A DNA stretch of 64,000 nt from JACRLW01 sp046349595 (lineage in GTDB: Bacteria > Planctomycetota > UBA1135 > UBA2386): NCBI GenBank assembly GCA_046349595.1, contig JAXMCA010000002.1:558001-622000 (forward strand), in the 5' to 3' direction. Under the pieces are notes generated by a model. It ran no database searches. It was not told the DNA's origin and was given only the letters and a program-made list of their open reading frames with translations. Shown here one piece after another: positions 34,280-42,468 of the stretch; the first letter of the stretch is position 1, and every line of letters starts with the position of its first letter. The translations under genes were made by a program, and so were the position numbers.

Positions 34280-37024
34280 CTACTTCCCGCGGGTGGTCTG
34301 GAGCAGTGCGCGGAAGTCGTCGCGTCGATCGAGCCGTGTCGCACGGCCGAAGCCCTCGAGCAGCGCCGCGTCCATCGGCGCCCTTTGCTGCATGACGACC
34401 AGCGCCCGCATCGCCTCGTCGAGGTCCTCCAGCACGACGAAGGTCTCGACCAGGACGCGATGCGCGGAGGACAGCACGCCGTCGGGAAGGGCGAGAGCAC
34501 CTGCACCCCGGACCGCGTCGAACTGTTCGAGGGCCGCCCGGATGTCGGCGAGCACGCCGCCGGGGTCCTCGTTCTTGCGTCGCAGCAATGCACGGTTGTA
34601 GAGCGACAGGCCGAGATCGAGCCGATCGCGCGGGTCCGCCTTCCCCGAGGCGACGACCTCCTGCATCAGCGTCACGGCTTGGTCGCTCGCGGCGGAGGCC
34701 TCCGGTCCACGCGACGTGGCGCGCAGCAGATCCGCCAGCCGATCGTGCATCGCCGACAGCTCACGCCGGGTGTCGACACCGCGCGAGCCGGTGGCCAGCA
34801 GTTCCGTGTGCGATGCGATCGCGCGACGGAGCGCGGCCTCCTCGGCGTCGGCATCCCGTCGCTGCGCGGCGATCTCCGCAGCAGCGAACCCGGCGAGACC
34901 GAGTTCGACGCGATAGTGGGTGCGTTGCGGGAAGTCCGTCACCAACGCGGCGAAGCCTGCCAGCGCCGCATCGAGCGCGGTCGTGACCTCCTCGACCCTG
35001 CCGACTGCGATCGCCATCCGCGCGAAGCCGGCGCGTGCGCGCGCCAGTTCGCGACGTCCCTCCGGCTCCGCGGGCTCCGCACGGCACAGCGATTCCGCAT
35101 CCTCGACGATGCTCCTCTGTTCGTCGCAGGCCTCACGCAACCTGTTCTGCGAAGCGAGCAAGGTGGCGTGGTTCGAGCGCACCCGCAGATCGGCGAGACG
35201 CATCGCGCGGTCGTCACGGAGAGTGAGCAGGCGCTTGCGCCAGTGCATCGCCTGGTCCAGTCGTCGCTCCGCTTCCTGCGGGTCGTTCCGGGCTCGCGCC
35301 AGCATGCCGATGTCGGAGCAAAGCGTTGCGACGAGCGACAATTGGTCCACACCCGCGGCCTCGCCTCCATCACGCGGTTCGACGAGCCGCAGGGCGTCGA
35401 TCCACGATGCCAGCGCCTCGTCGATCCGACCCTGCATGCGGCGCAGGTGCCCGAGCGAAGAGAGCGCCGATGCGAGCTGATGGGGCGGCCCATCCGCTCG
35501 CAGTTCCTGCTCTGCCTGCAGCAACACCGACTGTGCGGCATCCGCACGACCGAGCGCCATCCACGTGTCGGCGGACGAAACCAGCGCCCGCAACCACGCG
35601 AGCCTCACGTCGGCACGGTCCGGATGCTGCTCGTGCATGCGCGACAGCCGTCGCACGGCGTCGTCGAGCTGGGCTGCGCGCTGGTCGTCGAAGCCGGGAG
35701 TCTTCACCAGATTCGGATCGGACGCCTGCTGCGCGAGGCGCAGCGTCGCATCGAGCGCACCGTCGATTTCGGCGCGGAGTGCACGCTCGAAGCCGGTGCG
35801 ATACCAACCGATGACGAGCGCCGTGACCACCGCGACCGCAGGCAGCGATGCGGCCACGGTGGACCAGACCGGATGACGTCGCGCAATGCGCGAGGCACGC
35901 CGCCAGATCCCCGCGGGTCGCGCCACGATCGTGCGATGCTCGAGGAATCGACCGAGATCCTCGGCGAAGGCCGTGGCACTCGCGTAGCGTCGCGACGGAT
36001 CGACCTCCATCGCCGTACGGCACACGACCTCGAGATCGCGTGGCACGGAACGGCTGATCTCGCGCAATGCAGGCACGTCCCCACCGAGGATCGCACCGCG
36101 CATCGACTCTGGGGCCGCGCCGTCGAACGGGCAACGCAGCACGAGGAGTTCGTGAAGGGTCACACCGAGTGCATAGACATCGGTGCGCGCATCCACACTC
36201 TCGCCGCGCACCTGTTCGGGGGCCATGTACGGCAACGAGCCGATTTGCGCCCCGCTGCGGGTCAGAGGATGGCTGCCCTCGGCTTGCGCGAGGCCGAAGT
36301 CGAGCAGCACGACCCGACCGTCCGTCGTGACCATCACGTTGGAAGGCTTCACATCGCGGTGCAGGATCCCGCGCGCATGCGCATGGGCGAGCGCCTCTGC
36401 TACACGCCGCACGATGCGCACGCACACCGTGGCCCAGCTCCCCTGGAACAGATCACCCGCACTCGTCGGGTCGCCACGGCGCACACACTCGAACAGGTCG
36501 GCTCCGACCAGGGTGCCGGTCCCACGATGACGCAGTCGCGCGACGACTTCGTCGAGTCCCCTGCCCTGGATCAGCTCCATCGCGAAGTAGGGAACACCAC
36601 GGTCCTCGCCGACGGCGTGGATCGCGACGATGCCCGGATGCTGCAGTCGTGCCACCGCATCGACCTCGCGGCGGAATCGCTCGCGTGCGCCTTCGAAGAA
36701 CAGGTGCTCGGGCCTGACGACCTTGAGTGCGACCTCGCGGCCCAGCGATTCCTGCACCGCGCGATGCACCACGCCCATCCCGCCGGCACCGAGTCGTTCG
36801 AGGAGTCGGAACTCGCCGAGCTTCTGTGGAGCCGCCTCGTGTCCCGCCACCGCGATCTCGGCGAGCAGGCCGCTGCTGCGCAACGCATCGATGCGACGCC
36901 ATAGCGCAGACGCGTGCACCGGGTGCCGTGCGATCTCTGCGGCGAGCCCGGTCTCGCCGTCCGTCTCGTAGGCGAGCAGGCAAGCCTCGACGATCGGCCG
37001 CAGATCCTGGCTCTCTCGGTGCAT
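34280..37024 (-). CDS. Hanks-type Ser/Thr protein kinase with TPR-like sensor region
   Basis: A 914-residue membrane-bound kinase. Catalytic features: G79-A-G-G-M-G84 loop, K101 (ALK), H222-R-D224 with KPSN, D242-F-G244, and APE at 268-270. All key residues are present, so it should be active. A transmembrane helix (about 387-408) separates the cytosolic kinase from a C-terminal 500-residue helical region that contains TPR-like units (for example RADVRLAWLRALVSSADTWMALGRADAA). The ATG at 37024 is preferred to the upstream TTG. It is divergent from an ECF-like sigma factor (92 bp between starts), a pairing common in this phylum, where such kinases regulate the sigma factor. Confidence 0.93.
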   Translation of the reverse strand: MHRESQDLRPIVEACLLAYETDGETGLAAEIARHPVHASALWRRIDALRSSGLLAEIAVAGHEAAPQKLGEFRLLERLGAGGMGVVHRAVQESLGREVALKVVRPEHLFFEGARERFRREVDAVARLQHPGIVAIHAVGEDRGVPYFAMELIQGRGLDEVVARLRHRGTGTLVGADLFECVRRGDPTSAGDLFQGSWATVCVRIVRRVAEALAHAHARGILHRDVKPSNVMVTTDGRVVLLDFGLAQAEGSHPLTRSGAQIGSLPYMAPEQVRGESVDARTDVYALGVTLHELLVLRCPFDGAAPESMRGAILGGDVPALREISRSVPRDLEVVCRTAMEVDPSRRYASATAFAEDLGRFLEHRTIVARPAGIWRRASRIARRHPVWSTVAASLPAVAVVTALVIGWYRTGFERALRAEIDGALDATLRLAQQASDPNLVKTPGFDDQRAAQLDDAVRRLSRMHEQHPDRADVRLAWLRALVSSADTWMALGRADAAQSVLLQAEQELRADGPPHQLASALSSLGHLRRMQGRIDEALASWIDALRLVEPRDGGEAAGVDQLSLVATLCSDIGMLARARNDPQEAERRLDQAMHWRKRLLTLRDDRAMRLADLRVRSNHATLLASQNRLREACDEQRSIVEDAESLCRAEPAEPEGRRELARARAGFARMAIAVGRVEEVTTALDAALAGFAALVTDFPQRTHYRVELGLAGFAAAEIAAQRRDADAEEAALRRAIASHTELLATGSRGVDTRRELSAMHDRLADLLRATSRGPEASAASDQAVTLMQEVVASGKADPRDRLDLGLSLYNRALLRRKNEDPGGVLADIRAALEQFDAVRGAGALALPDGVLSSAHRVLVETFVVLEDLDEAMRALVVMQQRAPMDAALLEGFGRATRLDRRDDFRALLQTTRGK

Positions 37025-37116
37025 GGTCAAGGTGACGATCGCATCGTTCGGGAGCGGTGGACGCGGACGCTATCATCCCCACGCCCGCTCCGGCACCGCA
37101 GCCGGCGTGGATTGCG

Positions 37117-37707
37117 ATGGAACCGATCGACGACGTGATCCGCAGCGCGACGGCCGGCGAACCCGCGGCGATCGATGCATTGCTCGCCCGCTATCTGCCG
37201 AGCCTGCAGGCGTTCCTCCGCCTCCGCGCAGGACGCCTGTTGCTGAACCGCGAATCGACGTCCGACCTCGCGCAGTCGGTGTGCCGTGACATCCTCGAGA
37301 ACGCGTCGCGCTTCCGCTTCGACGGCGAGGATGGATTCCGCCGCTGGCTGTTCACGACGGCGCTGCGCAAGATCGCCGACCGCCACGAGTACTGGCTCGC
37401 CGCGTGCCGCGACGTGAACCGTCAGGTCGCGCCAGCCCCCGCGACCTCGGACGACGAACGTCTCGACGACTGCCGCGCCTTCTACACACCCAGCCGTCAG
37501 GCGATCGCGCGCGAGGAACTGGCACGCGCGGAGGCCGCGCTGGGTCGCCTCAGCGACGAGCAGCGTGAAGTCGTCCTGATGGCGAAGGTGCTCGGACTGT
37601 CGCGCGCCGCGATCGCCGAACAGATCGGCAAGAGCGAGGGTGCGGTGCGCAACATCCTGTACCGCGCGCTGGCCGAGATCGCCGAGGAGATCGGCGGTCA
37701 GGACTGA
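37117..37707 (+). CDS. ECF-like RNA polymerase sigma factor, kinase-linked
   Basis: A 196-residue sigma-70 family protein from the ATG at 37117 (an in-frame ATG at 37057 would add 20 Pro/Ala-rich residues). Region 2 is visible at about residues 20-80 (LARYLPSLQAFLRLRAGRLL, STSDLAQSVCRDILE, FRRWLFTTALRKIADRHEYW) and region 4 at about 135-190 (LSDEQREVVLMAKVLGLSRAAIAEQIGKSEGAVRNILYRAL, a helix-turn-helix). No anti-sigma gene is adjacent; the divergent Ser/Thr kinase is the likely regulator, as proposed for ECF groups genetically linked to protein kinases. Its regulon is unknown. Confidence 0.9.
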   Translation: MEPIDDVIRSATAGEPAAIDALLARYLPSLQAFLRLRAGRLLLNRESTSDLAQSVCRDILENASRFRFDGEDGFRRWLFTTALRKIADRHEYWLAACRDVNRQVAPAPATSDDERLDDCRAFYTPSRQAIAREELARAEAALGRLSDEQREVVLMAKVLGLSRAAIAEQIGKSEGAVRNILYRALAEIAEEIGGQD

Positions 37708-37906
37708 GCCGCTCCTGCGCTCGACGCAGCGGTCGGGTCGGTGCTGGGGCTCGACGCCGGGCTGTCTGCGCGAACGTGTCATCGGGTCACGACAACCGGA
37801 AGGACCGCCGCCCATCACGGCTTCATCCTTTCGATCGATTCGCGGCTTTCCCGTGACACTCCCGCCGCGCTCCGGGTGTGGGAGCCATCGCCATCGCGAC
37901 CGCACC

Positions 37907-40144
37907 ATGAACACCTCCGACTTCGTAGTCCCTCTCCTCCTCGCCGCCGGACTCTTCGCTCAGGACGTGAAGCCGCCGACCCTGCCTGGTCCGGCACAGA
38001 TCGCCGCGGCCTGGACCTCGCCCTGCTTCGACGTCCGCGACGACGGCACCATCCTCGCCGCGGGCCCAGGCTACCGGGCTGCATTCGGAGCGGACGGCGT
38101 GCGCTTCGAGCCGGTCCTCGGTGGCGATCGCGCGTGGCCGGTCGAGTTCCGCGGGCTGCGCGCATCCGTCGCCGGCCATCCCCTGTCTCTTCGGACCGCG
38201 AAGCCGATCCGTGAGGGCGAACGCGTCCGCATCGAGCGCGGGGTGTTGACCGAGTCCTACGAGGTGGGCGTCGACAGGATCGAGCAGTGCTTCCGCTTCG
38301 ACAAGCTCGACGAGCGCGGCGAGCTGCTCGTGTCCTTCGACGTCGTCACCGACCTCGTCGCATCGGAATCGGCGGATGGATTCCACTTCAGGACGGATCA
38401 CGGCGGCGTCCAATACGGCCGTGCCACGGCGATCGATGCGGGCGGCCGGCGGCTGGAACTCGAATCGCAACTGATCGACGGGCGCATCCGGATCTGCGTG
38501 CCCGAGACCTTCGTACGCGCCGCGAAGCTGCCGCTCCTCATCGATCCCGTCGTGCAGGGACAGTTCACGGTCACCGAGGCTTCGTTCCAGGTGCTCGATC
38601 CGGATGTCGCCTGGGACACCGAACACGGGCAGTTCCTCCTGGTCTGGTCGAGCGTCGTCTCGAGCGTGAACTTCGACGTGTTCTCGGCACAACTGTCGGC
38701 CGAGGGAGCCGTCGTCGGCGGGATCTCGGCGATCGAGATCGATGTCACCACTTGGTCCGGACCCAAGGTCGCCGGCATCGCGGGCTCCGGCTTCCTCGTC
38801 GTCGCCGAAGTCCACGATTCATCGCTCGTGCATTCGATCGGAGGACGCAAGCTCACCTATGGCACCTCCGGGTTGGCATGGGGACCACAGCTCACGATCG
38901 CGAGATCCGCCGTGAACGGCGCCCCCTCCGGCTCCTTCTCGCATCCCGACATCGGGGGCGACGGCGAAGGAGGAGTCAACTCGCACTTCGCCGTGGTCTT
39001 CGAGCACACCGCCTCCGGCGTTGCGGACGTCTACCTCCGCATGACCGATCCGGCCGGCACACCGCTCGGCAACGCGCTGACGCCGATCGGCACGAGCGCC
39101 TTCGACGAGTCGCACCCCCACATCTCGCGCAGCAACGGAACCGGAGATCCGAACTCGCAGACCTGGGCGGTGGTCTATCAACGCAAGATCGGCAGTGTCT
39201 GGAATGCGCCGAGCCGGCTGTGGTGCGCGCTGCTCGATCGCAATGGTCAACGCCGTTCCCTGCTCGGCGGCCTGACCTGGCAAGTCACCGACTACGCGCA
39301 CACCACCGACGACAACTTCGACGTGTCGTCGCCGACCGACGCGGTCGACGGCCAGCGATGGATCCTCGCCGTCGAAGCCCGCGACAATGCATCGAGCGCG
39401 AGCTACGACATCTTCGGCACGCTGATGACCCAGCAGGGCATCTCCATGCCGACCGTCGAGCTGACGAGCCTCGAGAACCCGAACGCCGTGCGACACGCAC
39501 GGCATCAGCACCGACCGGTCGTCGACTCCGACGGTGCACGCTTCGCAGTCGCCTACCTCGAGAACTACTCGACGACCGACATCGACCTCCTGGCCGCGAC
39601 CTTCGCTGTGGTCGGGAACACGCTGGTGTGCAACGAGGGCAACGTGCCGATCGCGACGACGACGAGCATGGAGACCATGCCGGCGTTGACCTCGATGCTG
39701 TCGGGGGGCGGCCCGCGCACGCGCTACCTGATCGCGGAGCGCCAGGAGTCGGGCTCGACCTTCCGCATCCGGCGCAGCATCTACGAGGGGCGGACGTCGA
39801 CCGGCGGCATCGCTGTTCGCAGCACGGGCTGTGGCTGGGTCGGCATCTCCTGCCAGGGCAACCCGTTCCTCGGTGGTCAGTTGGTGTTCTCCGCGACCGG
39901 CAACATCCAAGGCGGCGGATTCCTGATCGGGTCCACGGTCCAGCAGCCGATCCCCGGCTGCGTGTCGTGTCAGCTCGGCACGAGCAATGCGATCGTGCTC
40001 TCCACGCCTTCGTTGCCCTTGCAGATCCCGGTCGTCGGCGGCCTGGTCGGAGCAAGCCTTTCGATCCAGGCCTTTGGCCTCGGCGGTGGAAGCTGCATCG
40101 CCGGGCTCGGCTTCTCCGACACCGTCGACCTCGTCGTGCAATGA
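37907..40144 (+). CDS. Large secreted beta-rich protein, unknown
   Basis: A 745-residue exported protein with a signal sequence (MNTSDFVVPLLLAAGLFAQ). Residues 20-180 look like a beta-sandwich; 190-600 carry repeats of the type DPDVAWDTEHGQFLLVWSS and FAVVFEHTASGVADVYLRMTDPAG, which resemble FG-GAP-like or seven-bladed propeller repeats of secreted proteins; the end has a cysteine-rich turn (GCVSCQLG) followed by SIQAFGLGGGSCIAGLGFSDTVDLVV, a short form of the shared C-terminal tail. No catalytic site is evident. A copy of the multi-hairpin repeat begins 8 bp after its stop codon. Confidence 0.7.
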   Translation: MNTSDFVVPLLLAAGLFAQDVKPPTLPGPAQIAAAWTSPCFDVRDDGTILAAGPGYRAAFGADGVRFEPVLGGDRAWPVEFRGLRASVAGHPLSLRTAKPIREGERVRIERGVLTESYEVGVDRIEQCFRFDKLDERGELLVSFDVVTDLVASESADGFHFRTDHGGVQYGRATAIDAGGRRLELESQLIDGRIRICVPETFVRAAKLPLLIDPVVQGQFTVTEASFQVLDPDVAWDTEHGQFLLVWSSVVSSVNFDVFSAQLSAEGAVVGGISAIEIDVTTWSGPKVAGIAGSGFLVVAEVHDSSLVHSIGGRKLTYGTSGLAWGPQLTIARSAVNGAPSGSFSHPDIGGDGEGGVNSHFAVVFEHTASGVADVYLRMTDPAGTPLGNALTPIGTSAFDESHPHISRSNGTGDPNSQTWAVVYQRKIGSVWNAPSRLWCALLDRNGQRRSLLGGLTWQVTDYAHTTDDNFDVSSPTDAVDGQRWILAVEARDNASSASYDIFGTLMTQQGISMPTVELTSLENPNAVRHARHQHRPVVDSDGARFAVAYLENYSTTDIDLLAATFAVVGNTLVCNEGNVPIATTTSMETMPALTSMLSGGGPRTRYLIAERQESGSTFRIRRSIYEGRTSTGGIAVRSTGCGWVGISCQGNPFLGGQLVFSATGNIQGGGFLIGSTVQQPIPGCVSCQLGTSNAIVLSTPSLPLQIPVVGGLVGASLSIQAFGLGGGSCIAGLGFSDTVDLVVQ

Positions 40145-40151
40145 GTCCGAG

Positions 40152-40283
40152 GGCCGTCGAATCGTCGCGCGAGCCGACGATTCGACGGCCGGAGGACCCG
40201 GCAGACCAAGCGGCGGGAGCCTTCCGGCTCGGCGCGAAGTCGCGACGCGGCAACCCGTTTGGGTTGCGGCCCAGGCCCCGATG
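40152..40283 (+). repeat. Multi-hairpin intergenic repeat, copy B
   Basis: It begins 8 bp after the stop at 40144. The first hairpin is a perfect 16-bp stem (40152-40167 with 40175-40190, loop CGCGAGC). It is followed by a divergent middle region and a 7-bp stem GCAACCC/GGGTTGC around GTTT. The block order and orientation match copy A (547-675) and the reverse complement of the tandem units at 53,650-54,072. In the first stem an inner C:G pair of copy A is replaced by A:T, keeping the pairing. It probably serves as terminator or structured 3' UTR. Confidence 0.75.
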
Positions 40284-40343
40284 AGGATTCGCCCGGCAGG
40301 CTGTAGCGCGCGGCGGGGTTTCCGGATCTCCACAGCACAAGTC

Positions 40344-41050
40344 ATGGAAACCACCCCCAACTCCTCGCCGCGGTGCGCGAGGCCGTGCTCGGCCTGTGCA
40401 CCGGCGATCCGCAGGTGATCCGTCGCAACGCGCTCCCGCACCCGGAACTCGACCGGCTCAGCCGTCGGCAGGCGACTCCTCCGGAACGCGAGACCGTACT
40501 CACCGATCTCGACTCGCTTCAGGTCGTGGTGCAGTCGGAACTCGCCGGTCGCCACGTGCTGCATGTCTTCTTCCGCGGCCTCATCCACCCGATGGTGGCG
40601 GTCCAGACACCGGATGGCTGGCGTTTCGATCTGCGTTTCGCGATCGCGGCCAGCGGGCCGGAGCCCGAGGCCTTCACCGTCGCACGGCGCTTCCTCGCCG
40701 CGATGCTGCTCGGCGACCGGGAGACCTTGCACACGCTCGCCGTGGATCCGACCGGTCTCGAACTGCTGGTCAGCGAGCCCCCGCCGGCCGGTGAGGTCGA
40801 TCAGCTCCTGCATGTCGCGTCGACCATGCCGCTGATCGCACTCGGGCTCGGCGAGGCGATGCCCGACCTGCTCGGCGGGATGGCGTCCGTCAGCCAGCGT
40901 CATCTCGACCACGGCTACCAGGTGTTGCTCGGCCTGTTCGGGGGAGCGGAACTGCCCTTCCTGGTGAAGACCGTCGACGGGACCCTGCGCGTCTCCCCAG
41001 CCCCCTTCATCCGTGCGGCGGCGAAGGCGCGTGGTGCCGTGCTGAGCTGA
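40344..41050 (+). CDS. Hypothetical protein, start frame broken at a C-run
   Basis: The main frame from 40373 gives 225 residues with no good ATG; the nearest upstream ATG (40344) is out of frame. Adding one C to the C5 run at 40354-40358 joins them and yields METTPQLLAAVREAVLGLC, a natural N-terminus. The protein is soluble and mixed alpha/beta, with HVLHVFFRGLIHPMVAVQTPDGWRFDLRF and a helical second half. It is not recognised. The break is best read as a consensus error; start 40344 assumes the repair. Confidence 0.6.
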
Positions 41051-41191
41051 GGGAGTTCTCCTTTCTGCGACGCGGATTTCGTGTCTCGATGGGGACACCG
41101 GCGGTGAACTGGGGCCGTGCCGCTCGCCTCCTCGAGGACGACGACGGCCATCCATCACCCAACCGACGGCGCTTCGGCGCCGAGAGATCCC

Positions 41192-42246
41192 ATGCGCATT
41201 CCCCTGACCCTCGCTGCCCTGAGCTCCGCCCTCGCCGCGCAGAGCTTCACGGTGTCCCCGTCGCCTTCGCCTCCACCGAAGGCAACAGCACGCTCAGCTA
41301 CATCTTCACGTCGGCACCGAACAACACGCAGCAGATCCACGGCGACCTGCGGGGCACCACGCGCGTGATGACCGCCCTGTCGTTCCGCCGTGACGGCGTG
41401 TCGACCGCGTCGACCGGCCTGCCGCGCACCATCGACATGGAGATCTGGGCCGGCGATGCCGACTTCGCCCACGTCGGGATCACCTTCGGCAGCAACTGGG
41501 TGAACCCTCCGGTCAACGTGTTCACGCGCAAGCTGGTGTCGACGCCGAACTGGCAGAGCCTCGTCTCGACGCCCTCACCCTTCGACTTCACCCTGCCCCT
41601 CGACACACCCTTCGTCAGTCTCGGCACCGACGACTTCGGCTGGCAGATGATCAACTGGTCGAACACCGGTGCCACCTCGGACACGGTGCGCGTCGACCTC
41701 GCCTCGCCGTCCTTCACGAACTCGGGGACGCCCGGCTTCGGCACCGCGTGCCGCACCACCGGCGCGTCGCAGGATTACCAGTTGCTCGGCACGATGGGGA
41801 CCAACATCAACCCCGAGTTCCGCTGGAGCATCCAGGGCTTCCCGACCCCGCCGAACTGCGCGCTCAACATCTTGCTCGTCGGCCTCTCGGACCCGGCATT
41901 GACCGTTCCAGGGCTGTGCAACACCCTCCACTGCAGCGCGGAGATCGCGCTCGCGATGCCGGTCTCCGACGCCAACGGCACCTGGACCTATCCGCTCTAC
42001 TACATGCCCTACCAGCCCGCCTTGGTCGGAGCCTCGTTCTACGAACAGGCCTACTCGGCCGACCCCGGGCAGGGTGGCTTCGGTCTGGTCGGCACCGTCG
42101 CACGGCGACTGACCTTCATGTCGGCGCCCGCCACCGGCACGGCCGCGATGATCAAGAGCGTCCGCAACACGACCGCCGGATCGCCGACCGCAACCGATGG
42201 TCAGAGCATCTCGGAAGGCGGATTCGTGGTGCAGATCACGCACTGA
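41192..42246 (+). CDS. Secreted choice-of-anchor-like protein (one frameshift)
   Basis: The signal peptide MRIPLTLAALSSALAAQSF lies in one frame from 41192, and the rest in another. Adding one C to the run at 41256-41259 (giving TVSPVAFASTEGN) repairs it, for about 351 residues. The mature part is beta-rich, with FTSAPNNTQQIHGDL and MTALSFRRDG, and later FVSLGTDDFGWQMINWSN. The C-terminal half contains LYYMPYQPALVGASFYEQAYSAD, a form of the conserved GxxFYxQA block of the shared module, followed by an extra 50 residues. No enzyme motif is visible; it is a cell-surface or extracellular protein of unknown role. Confidence 0.7.
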
Positions 42247-42313
42247 TCTACGACTCCGGAGGATTCGCGCGGCACGCGCGGATCCTCGTGAGCAGTCGAT
42301 GCCAGCAGGACCG

Positions 42314-42390
42314 ACAGCGCGGCCGAGTGCCTCGGGGTGCGGTGAGCGAAGCGAGCCGCACCCCTCGGTTGCGGCAGGAGGCCGCGCTGT
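42314..42390. terminator. Nested hairpin between convergent genes
   Basis: In the 222-bp gap between convergent genes an outer 11-bp stem (ACAGCGCGGCC at 42314-42324 with GGCCGCGCTGT at 42380-42390) encloses an inner 9-bp stem (GGGGTGCGG at 42334-42342 with CCGCACCCC at 42356-42364). Because it is symmetric, it could end transcription from both sides. There is no T-tract. Confidence 0.55.
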
Positions 42391-42468
42391 GCATCGCCAA
42401 CCCAGTCGCGAACACCGTCGCCCGGTCCCGATCCCGGGCGAGACGGTCGCAGTCGGCGAGAACTCGGG

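Noticed and set aside
34076..36904. 942-residue plus-strand frame antisense to the kinase
   Set aside because: The opposite strand carries a complete kinase with all catalytic motifs; this frame has no domain.
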